Source: Streptomyces sp. Ru72
GTDB lineage: Bacteria; Actinomycetota; Actinomycetes; Streptomycetales; Streptomycetaceae
Length of the DNA: 64,000 nt
NCBI RefSeq assembly: GCF_002920635.1
Contig: NZ_PQSR01000033.1
Location: 1 to 64,000, forward strand
Direction of reading: 5' to 3'
Each line of letters begins with the position of its first letter. The first letter of the stretch is position 1. The notes beneath the pieces are model-generated. The model did no database searches, was not told the DNA's origin, and worked only from the letters and a program-made list of their open reading frames with translations. Positions 1-8,254 of the stretch are shown piece by piece. Position numbers and translations under genes: made by a program.

Positions 1-11
1 GGACGCGGAGG

Positions 12-734
12 GTGCGGCGGCGGGTGGATGCGGTCCTGGCGGGTGCGGGTGCGGACGCGGCGCAGGTGCGGCCGCGCGGGCGGATGCCGGGTGGGGTGCT
101 GCGGCGGGCCGAGGTGCGGGACGCCGTGCGGCGGTGGCTGCCCGTCACCGGGGCGCTGTGTGCCGGCTGGGTGGTGATCGGGGGGTTCGCCGGGCTGGGG
201 GCCGGGCTGGTCACCGGGTTGGGCGTGGCGCGGTGGCGTGCCCGGCAGGAGCGCGACCGCCGCACCGAGGAGTACGACCCTGTCGTGGCCGTCCGTCAGC
301 TCCCGCTGGCCGCCGACCTGCTCGCGGCGTGCATCGCGGCGGGCGCGAGCCCGGTCTCGGCCGCCCAGGCGGTGGGCGAGGCCATGGCGGGGCCGGTCGG
401 GGAGCGGCTGGCGCGGGGCGCGGCCGAGGTGCGGCTCGGCGCCGAACCGACCGATGCGTGGCCGCGGCTCGCCACGCTCCCCGGCGCGGGAGCACTGGCG
501 CGGCTCCTTGAACGGGCGGGCCGTTCCGGGGCCCCGGCTGCCGCACCGGTCGGGCGCCTCGCGGCTCAGGCTCGGGCCGAGTGGGCCCGAGGGGCGACGG
601 CACGGGCGCGCCGTGCGGGCGTCCTGGTCACCGCCCCGGTGGGGCTGTGCTTCCTGCCCGCGTTCATCGCGGTCGGGGTGCTGCCCGTGGTCATCGGGCT
701 GGCGGGAGGGCTGCTGGGAGGGGGTGGGAGGTGA
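12..734 (+). CDS. Type II secretion F-family (TadC-like) membrane protein
   Basis: Integral membrane platform protein of a Tad/Flp-type pilus assembly system. An N-terminal hydrophobic stretch lies around residues 43-72. The soluble T2SSF-like segment follows (about 92-190, containing LPLAADLLAACIAAGASP and a helix pair around the ALARLLERAGRSG motif). A long C-terminal membrane hairpin occupies about residues 205-236. The frame is still open at the left edge, so the true start may lie outside the window and the GTG used here is only the first available start. It is the first visible gene of a run of pilus genes on the same strand. The family call rests on topology and context rather than a catalytic motif. 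Confidence 0.75.
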   Translation: MRRRVDAVLAGAGADAAQVRPRGRMPGGVLRRAEVRDAVRRWLPVTGALCAGWVVIGGFAGLGAGLVTGLGVARWRARQERDRRTEEYDPVVAVRQLPLAADLLAACIAAGASPVSAAQAVGEAMAGPVGERLARGAAEVRLGAEPTDAWPRLATLPGAGALARLLERAGRSGAPAAAPVGRLAAQARAEWARGATARARRAGVLVTAPVGLCFLPAFIAVGVLPVVIGLAGGLLGGGGR

Positions 735-831
735 GGGTGCACGGAGAGACCAAAGGGATCAGACGACGGCCACGGCCGGAAGAGACAACGACAACGCACG
801 ACAACGAACGACAACCTACGGGGGTAGAGAC

Positions 832-1050
832 ATGAGCAAGGCGGTACGAGTACGAGCCGGGGTGCGTGCGCTGGTGCGCCGGCTGCGGGCGGTGGTGCGC
901 AAGGACGCGGGCATGGTCACGTCGGAATACGCGGTGGGAATCATCGCCGCGGTGGCCTTCGCGGCGGTCCTCTACAAGGTGCTGACGAGCGGGCAGGTCA
1001 GCGCGGAACTGCAGGCGATCGTGAAACGGGCGCTCAGTGTCCGGATGTGA
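832..1050 (+). CDS. DUF4244 small pilin-like protein
   Basis: A 72-residue protein with a short basic N-terminus, then a Flp-pilin-like segment: an acidic residue (MVTSEYAVG) directly ahead of a single hydrophobic helix (IIAAVAFAAVLYKVL). This is the architecture of DUF4244, the likely major or minor pilin subunit of actinobacterial Tad systems. The processing site would fall near the G of EYAVG (inference). The ATG at 832 follows a purine-rich stretch ending in GGGGTAGAGAC. Its 3-prime end overlaps the start of the next gene by 14 nt, suggesting translational coupling. It sits where a pilin is normally found, between the platform protein and the TadE-like proteins. Confidence 0.8.
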   Translation: MSKAVRVRAGVRALVRRLRAVVRKDAGMVTSEYAVGIIAAVAFAAVLYKVLTSGQVSAELQAIVKRALSVRM

Positions 1051-1429
1051 GGGCGTGAGGGCGCGCCGGGGAGCGGGCCGTGGCCGGGACCAGGGCTTCG
1101 TGACTGCGGAGACCGCCGTGGTGCTGCCCGCCCTGGTGCTCTTCGCCATGGCCCTCGTGTGGGCCTTGCTGGCCGCGTCCGCGCAGATCCGCTGCGTGGA
1201 CGCGGCCCGCGCGGGAGCCCGGGCGGCGGCTCGGCAGGAGCCGCCGGGCGTGGTGCGGGACATGACCCGGCAGGCGGCTCCGGACGGCGCGAGGATCACG
1301 GTGAGCCGGCAGGGCGACCTGGTACGTGTCCTGGTGGTGGCGCATCCTCCGGGCCCGGACGTGTTCCCTCTCGAACTGCGCCACGAAGCGGTGGCGTTGG
1401 CGGAGGACACGGTGGGGGTGAAGCAGTGA
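1037..1429 (+). CDS. TadE-family pseudopilin
   Basis: A 130-residue (or 124-residue, if the GTG at 1055 is used) TadE-like protein. It shows the family pattern of an acidic residue next to a hydrophobic helix (DQGFVTAETAVVLPALVLF), then a small extracytoplasmic domain with the CVDAARAGARAAAR segment typical of actinobacterial TadE proteins. It probably acts as a minor pilin or assembly factor of the Tad pilus. It overlaps the DUF4244 gene upstream by 14 nt, and its stop overlaps the next start as GTGA, so the set reads as one operon. The exact start is uncertain. Confidence 0.8.
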   Translation: MSGCEGVRARRGAGRGRDQGFVTAETAVVLPALVLFAMALVWALLAASAQIRCVDAARAGARAAARQEPPGVVRDMTRQAAPDGARITVSRQGDLVRVLVVAHPPGPDVFPLELRHEAVALAEDTVGVKQ

Positions 1430-1899
1430 GGGCGTGTGACCCGGTCGCTCTCCGGAGCCGCTTGGAGGCCCTCAACGCCCGTCTGGCGGCGGCCCGTTCG
1501 GACCGCGGCTCCGCCACCGTCTGGGTTGTGTGCCTGCTCGGCGCGATGTGTGCCGTGTTCGGCGTCCTGCTGGCCCAGGGCGAGGTCGTGCTGTCCCGGC
1601 ACCGTGCGGCCGGTGCGGCCGACCTCGCCGCACTCGCGGCGGCGGACCACTGGATGGACGGAGGCGGCAAGGCGTGTGCCATGGCGGCCCGGGTGGCCAG
1701 GGCCCAGGGGAGCAAGCTCGTGCGGTGCGCGGCTGTGGGGGCCGTCTCCGACGTCACGGCGGCGGCGGCCGCGGGACCGTTCACCACCGAGGTCAGGGCG
1801 AGGGCGGGGCCGGCGGAGCCGGGGGAGCCGGAGCGGAGGGCGCCGGAGCCGCCGGACCGCTCGTCGCCTCCTCGGGCGCCGCGCGCAGCAGCACCGTGA
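1426..1899 (+). CDS. TadE-like protein of the Rv3654c type
   Basis: A 157-residue protein translationally coupled to the upstream TadE gene through a GTGA overlap. It has the segment DRGSATVWVVCLLGAM, a hydrophobic helix, then RAAGAADLAALAAAD, a signature of the mycobacterial Rv3654c group found at the end of tad operons. The C-terminal tail is Pro/Glu/Arg-rich and looks unconstrained. The last 107 nt overlap, on the opposite strand, the 3-prime end of the helicase gene; the poor tail composition may simply reflect that overlap. It is the last visible gene of the pilus operon. Confidence 0.75.
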   Translation: MRACDPVALRSRLEALNARLAAARSDRGSATVWVVCLLGAMCAVFGVLLAQGEVVLSRHRAAGAADLAALAAADHWMDGGGKACAMAARVARAQGSKLVRCAAVGAVSDVTAAAAAGPFTTEVRARAGPAEPGEPERRAPEPPDRSSPPRAPRAAAP

Positions 1900-4318
1900 G
1901 GAGGCGTACGGCACCCCTCTTGTGCAGCGGATCGTTGCCGTTGCCGCACTTGGGGGACTGGATGCAGGACGGGCAGCCCGCCTCGCACTCGCAGGACGCG
2001 ATGGCCTGACGGGTGGCGGACAGCCAGTCGCGGGCCGTGTGGAAGGCGCGCTCCGCGAAGCCCGCGCCGCCCGGGTGGCCGTCGTACACGAAGACGGTGG
2101 GCAGGAGGGTGTCCGGGTGCAGCGGCACGGAGACGCCTCCGATGTCCCAGCGGTCGCAGGTGGCGAAGAGCGGGAGCATGCCGATCGAGGCGTGTTCGGC
2201 CGCGTGCAGCGCGCCGCCGAGGATCTCCGGGCCGATCCGGGCCTGGTCCAGCTGGTCCTCGGTGACCGTCCACCACACGGCGCGGGTGCGCAGCGTGCGA
2301 GGAGGAAGATCGAGTTTCGTCTCGCCCAGCACCTCACCGGTGATCAGACGCCGACGCAGAAAGGAGACGACCTGGTTGGTGACCTCCACCGAGCCGTAGC
2401 ACAACCGGCCCTCGCCCCAGGGGATCCCCACGTCCGTCTCCAGGACGGAGATGGAGGTCGTGTCGCGGGCGACCGTCGTGTACGGCGGGTCGGCCTCCTC
2501 GACCAGGGCGACGGAGTCCTCCAGGTCGAGTGACCGCACCAGGTACGTACGGCCCTGGTGCAGATGGACCGCGCCCTCGTGGACGGTCGTGTGGGCGGCG
2601 CCCGCGTCGACCGTGCCGAGCAGCCGGCCGGTGCCGGCCTCGACCACCTGGACCGGGCGCCCGCCCGCCCCGCGGATGTCCGTGAGGTCGGCGGCCCGCT
2701 CCCGGCGCGTCCAGTGCCAGGCCTTCGTGCGGCGGCGCAGCAGCTTCGCGGCCTCCAGCTGCGGCAGCACGTCCGCGCACGCGGGACCGAACAGCTCCAG
2801 GTCGTCCTCCGCAAGCGGCAGCTCGGCCGCCGCCGCGCACAGGTGCGGCGCGAGGACGTAGGGGTTGTCCGGGTCGAGGACCGTGGACTCCACCGGCTGG
2901 TCGAAGAGGGCCTCGGGGTGGTGGACGAGGAACGTGTCCAGAGGGTCGTCACGGGCGACCAGCACCGCGAGCGCCCCCTGCCCGGCACGGCCCGCGCGCC
3001 CCGCCTGCTGCCACAGCGACGCGCGTGTCCCCGGGTACCCGGCGATCAGCACGGCGTCCAGCCCGGACACGTCCACGCCGAGCTCCAGGGCGGTCGTCGC
3101 GGCGAGGCCGAGGAGTTCCCCGGAGTGCAGGGCCCGCTCCAGCGCGCGGCGCTCCTCGGGAAGGTAGCCGCCGCGGTAGGCGGCCACGCGGCGGGCCAGG
3201 GAGCGGTCGACCTCCGCCAGGCGTTCCTGCGCGATCACCGAGATCAGCTCGGCGCCGCGGCGGGAGCGGACGAAGGCGACCGAGCGCACGCCCTGCACGG
3301 TGAGGTCGGTCAGCAGGTCGGCGGTCTCGGCGGTGGCCGTGCGCCGGACGGGCGCGCCGCGCTCTCCGTGCAGCTCGGTGAGCGGCGGCTCCCACAGGGC
3401 GAAGACCAGCTCACCGCGCGGTGAGGCGTCGTCGGCGACCTCGACGACCGGCAGCCCGGTGAGGCGGCGGGCGGCCACCGAGGGCTCGGCGGCGGTCGCG
3501 GAGGCCAGCAGGAAGACGGGTGAGGCGCCGTAGCGGGCGCACAGGCGGCGCAGTCGGCGCAGGACCTGGGCGACATGGGAGCCGAAGACGCCGCGGTAGG
3601 TGTGGCACTCGTCGATGACGACGTACTTCAGGGCGCGCAGGAAGGAGGACCAGCGCGGGTGGGAGGGCAATATGCCGCGATGGAGCATGTCGGGGTTGGT
3701 GAGGACGTAGTTGGCGTACTGGCGTACCCATTCCCGTTCCTCGGGCGGCGTGTCGCCGTCGTAGACCGCGGCACGGATCGCTGGGCCGAGAGGGTGTGAA
3801 AGTTCCTTCACCGATCGGCACTGATCCGCCGCGAGGGCCTTGGTGGGGGCGAGGTACAAGGCGGTCGCGCCCCGGCCGTTCGGAGCCTCGGAGCCGTCCA
3901 GCAGCCGCGACAGCACCGGGACCAGGTAGGCGAGCGACTTGCCCGACGCCGTGCCCGTGGCGACGACCACCGAGTCGCCGTCCAGGGCGTGCTCGGCGGC
4001 GAGCGCCTGGTGGGCCCAGGGGTGCTCGATGCCCGCGCGGCGCACGGCGGCGACGACCTCGGCACGGATCCGGTCCGGCCAGACGGCATGGCGGCCCGCT
4101 CGCGGGGGCAAGTGCTCCGTATGAGTGATGCGCGCAGCCCGGCTCGGACCCGAGGCGAGCCGGTCCAGCACCGTGCCCGGCGAGAGGCGGGACACGGGGC
4201 CCGTCGTGGGTCGATCGGATCGGTGATTCTTGGCCATCGGCACCGAGTGTGTCACTGGCGTGACGGACAATGGGTCCAAGGCGTCGTACACGCCTGCCGG
4301 TAAGTGATTGAATGCCAT
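1793..4318 (-). CDS. DEAD/DEAH-box helicase with C-terminal DUF1998-like zinc region
   Basis: A superfamily 2 helicase of about 814-841 residues. The Walker A motif is in VVATGTASGKSLAYL, motif II is DECH (VIDECHTYRG), motif III is SAT (LLASATAAEP), and motif VI is QQAGRAGRAGQ. The C-terminal part carries a cysteine cluster (CECEAGCPSC ... KCGNG) typical of the DUF1998/MrfA group of DNA repair helicases. The ATG at 4318 is the most upstream start; an ATG at 4237 (MAKNHRSD) is an alternative, and neither has a clear Shine-Dalgarno. It is divergent from bldG, and its 3-prime end overlaps the last pilus gene convergently. In mycobacteria a homologous helicase is also close to tad genes and topA (known synteny). 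Its precise substrate cannot be told from sequence. Confidence 0.88.
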   Translation of the reverse strand: MAFNHLPAGVYDALDPLSVTPVTHSVPMAKNHRSDRPTTGPVSRLSPGTVLDRLASGPSRAARITHTEHLPPRAGRHAVWPDRIRAEVVAAVRRAGIEHPWAHQALAAEHALDGDSVVVATGTASGKSLAYLVPVLSRLLDGSEAPNGRGATALYLAPTKALAADQCRSVKELSHPLGPAIRAAVYDGDTPPEEREWVRQYANYVLTNPDMLHRGILPSHPRWSSFLRALKYVVIDECHTYRGVFGSHVAQVLRRLRRLCARYGASPVFLLASATAAEPSVAARRLTGLPVVEVADDASPRGELVFALWEPPLTELHGERGAPVRRTATAETADLLTDLTVQGVRSVAFVRSRRGAELISVIAQERLAEVDRSLARRVAAYRGGYLPEERRALERALHSGELLGLAATTALELGVDVSGLDAVLIAGYPGTRASLWQQAGRAGRAGQGALAVLVARDDPLDTFLVHHPEALFDQPVESTVLDPDNPYVLAPHLCAAAAELPLAEDDLELFGPACADVLPQLEAAKLLRRRTKAWHWTRRERAADLTDIRGAGGRPVQVVEAGTGRLLGTVDAGAAHTTVHEGAVHLHQGRTYLVRSLDLEDSVALVEEADPPYTTVARDTTSISVLETDVGIPWGEGRLCYGSVEVTNQVVSFLRRRLITGEVLGETKLDLPPRTLRTRAVWWTVTEDQLDQARIGPEILGGALHAAEHASIGMLPLFATCDRWDIGGVSVPLHPDTLLPTVFVYDGHPGGAGFAERAFHTARDWLSATRQAIASCECEAGCPSCIQSPKCGNGNDPLHKRGAVRLLTVLLRAAPEEATSGPAAPAPSAPAPPAPPAPPSP

Positions 4319-4398
4319 CGCGGCTGGCGAACCGTCCCGGGGGCTGAAGCCGAGGTGCCCGAGGGGCGACCGCTCGATAGCAAGGTGCTGGAGGATCC

Positions 4399-4740
4399 GT
4401 GGACCTGTCCCTGTCGACCCGTACCGTCGGCGATCGTACGGTCGTCGAGGTCGGTGGCGAAATCGACGTATATACCGCGCCCAAGCTGCGCGAGCAGCTG
4501 GTCGAGCTGGTGAACGACGGGAATTTCCACCTCGTCGTCGACATGGAGGGCGTGGACTTCCTCGACTCCACCGGGCTCGGCGTGCTGGTGGGCGGCTTGA
4601 AGCGTGTTCGAGCCCATGAGGGCTCCCTGCGCCTGGTGTGCAACCAGGAGCGCATTCTCAAGATCTTCCGCATCACCGGCCTCACCAAGGTGTTCCCGAT
4701 CCACACCTCGGTCGAGGAAGCGGTGTCGGCCACCGACTGA
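4399..4740 (+). CDS. bldG: Anti-sigma factor antagonist BldG
   Basis: A 113-residue STAS-domain protein that matches, as remembered, S. coelicolor BldG in length and sequence: starts [18 protein letters not shown], ends VEEAVSATD. The phosphorylatable serine lies in [13 protein letters not shown] (about residue 57). In Streptomyces BldG is a phospho-switched anti-anti-sigma factor needed for aerial mycelium formation and antibiotic production. The GTG start at 4399 is preceded by GGAGGATCC. It is followed after 107 nt by the ATP-binding anti-sigma gene, the conserved partner. The divergent helicase start lies about 80 nt upstream, so the bldG promoters must sit in or beside that gene's 5-prime end. 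Confidence 0.95.
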   Translation: MDLSLSTRTVGDRTVVEVGGEIDVYTAPKLREQLVELVNDGNFHLVVDMEGVDFLDSTGLGVLVGGLKRVRAHEGSLRLVCNQERILKIFRITGLTKVFPIHTSVEEAVSATD

Positions 4741-4847
4741 CCCCGCTTCCGGGCCGTGGTGCCCGGACGGCAGAAGCAAGAGCGGGGGGTGCGGGCCAGT
4801 ACGGCCCGGGCCCCCCGACCGCACGCCCGAAGTTCTGAGGGGGATGC

Positions 4848-5291
4848 ATGGCCACCGTTGAACTCCGCTTCAGCGCGCTGCCCGAACACGTCAGGACCGC
4901 CCGACTCGTGGCGGCGGCGGTGGCGCGCCGGGCCGGAGTGGAGGAGGCCGCACTCGACGAGGTCAGGCTCGCCGTCGGGGAGGCCTGCTCCCGGGCCGTC
5001 GGACTGCACCAGAGCAACGGAATCTCGGCGCCGGTGCGAGTGCTGCTGACCGAGGAGGAGAAACAGTTCTCCATCGAGGTCGGCGACGAGGCGCCGCACA
5101 TCGTGCCCGGCGACGAGCCGGTGGGTGCCGACCCGGTCGAGGCGGAGGCCGAGGCCGAGGAGGACGAGATGGGTCTCGCGGTCATCAGTGGCCTCGTCGA
5201 CGACGTGGAGGTCACCACCGGGGAGAACGGCGGACTGATCAGAATGAGCTGGCCGACCACGCCGCCCGGCGCCGCCCCGTTCCCGGCCTGA
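4848..5291 (+). CDS. apgA: ATP-binding anti-sigma factor, BldG partner (ApgA type)
   Basis: A 147-residue GHKL-ATPase-fold protein of the RsbW/SpoIIAB family. The N box is visible in LDEVRLAVGEACSRAV, and a glycine box appears in EMGLAVISGLVDDVEV. An acidic low-complexity insert (EAEAEAEEDE) separates the two. Such proteins hold a sigma factor inactive and phosphorylate an STAS antagonist using ATP. Directly downstream of bldG in Streptomyces the gene is known as an anti-sigma partner (named apgA as remembered). The ATG has a GGGGG-type ribosome site 4 nt upstream. A strong terminator follows 38 nt after the stop, ending the bldG operon. The target sigma factor cannot be read from the sequence. 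Confidence 0.85.
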   Translation: MATVELRFSALPEHVRTARLVAAAVARRAGVEEAALDEVRLAVGEACSRAVGLHQSNGISAPVRVLLTEEEKQFSIEVGDEAPHIVPGDEPVGADPVEAEAEAEEDEMGLAVISGLVDDVEVTTGENGGLIRMSWPTTPPGAAPFPA

Positions 5292-5328
5292 CGGGGCGTT
5301 TCTCCCTCAAGCCCGAAGACTTCTCCGG

Positions 5329-5361
5329 AAGGGTCCTGCCTGTGCAGGGCCCTTCTTTTTG
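5329..5361 (+). terminator. Rho-independent terminator of the bldG operon
   Basis: An 11-bp stem (AAGGGTCCTGC pairing with GCAGGGCCCTT, one G-U wobble) with a 4-nt loop, followed by CTTTTTG. T-runs are rare in this GC-rich DNA, which makes this a convincing intrinsic terminator. Confidence 0.9.
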
Positions 5362-5379
5362 TAAAGTCGTATCGTAATT

Positions 5380-5409
5380 CGTGAACCCCTTCACGTGAAT
5401 AACTTCACG
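5380..5409. promoter_or_regulatory. Two overlapping Rex-like inverted repeats upstream of hppA
   Basis: Two 16-bp inverted repeats, CGTGAACCCCTTCACG (5380-5395) and CGTGAATAACTTCACG (5394-5409), share their central CG so that four half-sites form one symmetric array. The pattern GTGAA-N4-TTCAC matches the core of the Streptomyces Rex operator (TGTGAAC-N-TTCACA type, known) except for the outermost bases. They lie about 205 nt before the hppA start, just after the upstream terminator. The binding protein is inferred, not shown. Confidence 0.6.
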
Positions 5410-5546
5410 ATCAATAGCGCGATAATTTGATCAAGATTCCATCTCGTCAATGGTTTTGGGGCGTTACCACTTTCGGGTTCTATGGCTGATGTGCGATCTT
5501 TTCCTGAAGAGCAAGTGACGTCTCAATCGGTTTACCGCGCACTGTT

Positions 5547-5571
5547 TTGATCAGGTTCCGGTACCTACAAT
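5547..5571 (+). promoter_or_regulatory. Possible hppA promoter region
   Basis: A TACAAT hexamer at 5566-5571 resembles a -10 box and lies about 40 nt ahead of the hppA start. The nearest TTGATC (5547-5552) is only 13 nt upstream, too close for a standard -35, so the promoter class is uncertain. The words TTTGATCAAGATTCC (5426-5440) and TTTGATCAGGTTCCG (5546-5560) form an imperfect direct repeat in this AT-rich leader. Confidence 0.35.
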
Positions 5572-5613
5572 CCGTCCACATCTTGAGCTCAGCCCAAGCG
5601 TCAAGGAGGACGA

Positions 5614-8016
5614 ATGGCGGGGCTTTCTACCCCTCAACAGTTTGACCACCCCTCAGCCCTCGCGGCTGCGGTCCTGACCCACGACAACCGCATGATCGTG
5701 GTGGTCATCGCGGCCGTCGCGCTGGCGGCCCTCGTGGTGGCCGGGATTCTGGTGCGCGAGGTGCTCGCGGCCGGCGAGGGCACCGACAGCATGAAGAAGA
5801 TCGCCGCCGCGGTCCAGGAAGGCGCGAACGCCTATCTGGCCCGGCAGTTGCGCACGCTCGGCGTATTCGCCGTGGTCGTGTTCTTCCTGCTCATGCTGCT
5901 GCCCGCCGACGACTGGAATCAGCGCGTCGGACGGTCGGTGTTCTTCCTGATCGGTGCGGCGTTCTCGGCGGCCACCGGCTATATCGGTATGTGGCTCGCC
6001 GTGCGCAGCAATGTGCGCGTCGCCGCGGCGGCGCGCGAGGCGACCCCGGCGGAGGGCGAGCCGGAAAAGGACCTCACCGCCGTCTCGCACCGGGCGATGA
6101 AGATCGCTTTCCGCACAGGCGGTGTCGTCGGCATGTTCACGGTGGGGCTCGGTCTGCTGGGCGCCTCCTGTGTGGTGCTCGTCTACGCGGCGAACGCCCC
6201 GAAAGTCCTCGAGGGCTTCGGTCTGGGCGCCGCGCTGATCGCCATGTTCATGCGTGTCGGCGGCGGCATCTTCACGAAGGCCGCCGACGTCGGCGCCGAC
6301 CTGGTCGGCAAGGTCGAGCAGGGCATTCCGGAGGACGATCCGCGCAATGCCGCGACCATCGCCGACAACGTGGGCGACAACGTCGGCGACTGCGCGGGAA
6401 TGGCTGCCGACCTCTTCGAGTCGTACGCCGTCACGCTCGTCGCCGCGCTGATCCTGGGCAAGGCCGCGTTCGGCGACTCGGGGCTGGCGTTCCCGCTGAT
6501 CGTGCCTGCGATCGGGGTCGTGACCGCGATGATCGGCATCTTCGCGGTGGCCCCGCGCCGGGCCGACCGCAGCGGCATGTCCGCGATCAACCGGGGCTTC
6601 TTCATCTCCGCGGTGATCTCGCTCGGGCTCGTCGCGGCGGCCGTCTTCGCCTATCTGCCGTCGTCGTACGCCGCCCTCAAGGGCGTCACCGACGCGGCGA
6701 TCCGCGCCAAGAGCGGCGACCCTCGGATCCTCGCACTCGTCGCGGTCGCCATCGGCATCCTGCTCGCCGCCCTGATCCAGCAGCTGACCGGCTACTTCAC
6801 CGAGACCAGCCGACGTCCCGTGCGGGACATCGGCAAGACCTCGCTGACCGGTCCCGCCACCGTGGTTCTCGCCGGTATCTCCGTCGGTCTGGAATCGGCC
6901 GTCTACACGGCGCTGCTGATCGGTCTCGGCGTCTACGGGGCGTTCCTGCTCGGCGGTACATCGATCATGCTCGCGCTGTTCGCGGTGGCGCTGGCCGGCA
7001 CCGGCCTGCTCACCACGGTCGGTGTGATCGTCGCCATGGACACCTTCGGTCCGGTCTCGGACAACGCACAGGGCATCGCCGAGATGTCCGGCGACGTCCA
7101 GGGCTCGGGCGCGCAGGTGCTCACCGACCTGGACGCCGTGGGCAACACCACCAAGGCGATCACCAAGGGCATCGCCATCGCCACCGCCGTCCTCGCGGCC
7201 TCGGCGCTCTTCGGGTCGTACCGCGACGCGATCACCACGGCCGCCCAGGACGTGGGCGAGAAGGTCGGCGACGGCGGGCCGATGAGCCTGGTCATGGACA
7301 TCTCGCAGCCCAACAACCTGGTCGGCCTCATCGCCGGCGCGGCGGTCGTCTTCCTCTTCTCGGGGCTGGCGATCAACGCGGTGTCGCGGGCGGCCGGTGC
7401 GGTGGTCTTCGAGGTGCGGCGGCAGTTCCGCGACCGGCCCGGAATCATGAACTACACGGAGAAGCCGGAGTACGGCAAGGTCGTCGACATCTGCACCAAG
7501 GACGCCCTCAGGGAACTGGCAACGCCCGGTCTGCTCGCCGTCATGGCGCCCATCGCCCTCGGGTTCACGCTCGGCGTCGGAGCGCTCGGCGCGTACCTCG
7601 CGGGCGCGATCGGCACCGGCACGCTGATGGCGGTCTTCCTCGCCAACTCCGGAGGCGCGTGGGACAACGCCAAGAAGCTCGTCGAGGACGGCCACCACGG
7701 TGGCAAGGGGAGCGAGGCGCACGCCGCGACGGTGATCGGCGACACGGTCGGCGACCCGTTCAAGGACACCGCGGGCCCCGCGATCAACCCGCTGCTGAAG
7801 GTGATGAACCTGGTTTCGCTGCTGATCGCGCCCGCGGTCATCAAGTTCTCCTATGGCAGCGACAGGAACATCGGCGTGCGGATCGCCATCGCGGTACTCG
7901 CGCTCGTCGTGATCGTGCTCGCCGTGTACGTCTCCAAGCGGCGCGGGATCGCCGTGGGTGACGAAGACAACGCCGAGAAGGTGTCCAAGCCCGCAGATCC
8001 GGCGGTGGTGTCGTAG
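5614..8016 (+). CDS. hppA: Membrane-bound proton-translocating pyrophosphatase
   Basis: An 800-residue polytopic membrane pump with about 16 hydrophobic segments that couples pyrophosphate hydrolysis to proton export. Pyrophosphate-binding signatures are visible: AADVGADLVGK, EDDPRNAATIADNVGDNVGD, and the second acidic cluster NSGGAWDNAKK followed by GDTVGDPFKDT. The GNTTKA motif has Lys where K+-dependent enzymes have Ala, marking the K+-independent, proton-pumping subclass (known rule). The ATG follows AAGGAGGACGA, a strong ribosome site. It has its own 320-nt AT-rich leader with Rex-like repeats and is followed by a hairpin, so it is probably monocistronic. A soluble pyrophosphatase gene lies at 56052. 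Confidence 0.96.
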   Translation: MAGLSTPQQFDHPSALAAAVLTHDNRMIVVVIAAVALAALVVAGILVREVLAAGEGTDSMKKIAAAVQEGANAYLARQLRTLGVFAVVVFFLLMLLPADDWNQRVGRSVFFLIGAAFSAATGYIGMWLAVRSNVRVAAAAREATPAEGEPEKDLTAVSHRAMKIAFRTGGVVGMFTVGLGLLGASCVVLVYAANAPKVLEGFGLGAALIAMFMRVGGGIFTKAADVGADLVGKVEQGIPEDDPRNAATIADNVGDNVGDCAGMAADLFESYAVTLVAALILGKAAFGDSGLAFPLIVPAIGVVTAMIGIFAVAPRRADRSGMSAINRGFFISAVISLGLVAAAVFAYLPSSYAALKGVTDAAIRAKSGDPRILALVAVAIGILLAALIQQLTGYFTETSRRPVRDIGKTSLTGPATVVLAGISVGLESAVYTALLIGLGVYGAFLLGGTSIMLALFAVALAGTGLLTTVGVIVAMDTFGPVSDNAQGIAEMSGDVQGSGAQVLTDLDAVGNTTKAITKGIAIATAVLAASALFGSYRDAITTAAQDVGEKVGDGGPMSLVMDISQPNNLVGLIAGAAVVFLFSGLAINAVSRAAGAVVFEVRRQFRDRPGIMNYTEKPEYGKVVDICTKDALRELATPGLLAVMAPIALGFTLGVGALGAYLAGAIGTGTLMAVFLANSGGAWDNAKKLVEDGHHGGKGSEAHAATVIGDTVGDPFKDTAGPAINPLLKVMNLVSLLIAPAVIKFSYGSDRNIGVRIAIAVLALVVIVLAVYVSKRRGIAVGDEDNAEKVSKPADPAVVS

Positions 8017-8065
8017 CCCGGCTGCCCGGCACCCCGCTCTTACGCCTGGTCAGATACGGGCACAC

Positions 8066-8107
8066 GGGCGGGCGCACGGCGCTCCTCGAGAGGCCGCGCG
8101 CCCGCCC
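8066..8107 (+). terminator. Hairpin after hppA
   Basis: A perfect 10-bp inverted repeat (GGGCGGGCGC and GCGCCCGCCC) with a 22-nt loop, followed by TTGT. It is a GC-rich hairpin without a real T-run, a common Streptomyces terminator form. Confidence 0.6.
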
Positions 8108-8254
8108 TTGTCCGTGCGCGGGGCCTTCTCGTGAGCCTTCTCTCGCGTGGTGCAAAAGGCTGCAACAGCACCCATAGGTGACATTCGGCCTGCGGCCGTC
8201 GCCCGATTGGCGTGTATCTTCCGGGCCGAGAGAGCCATGGAAGGGACCAATCCG

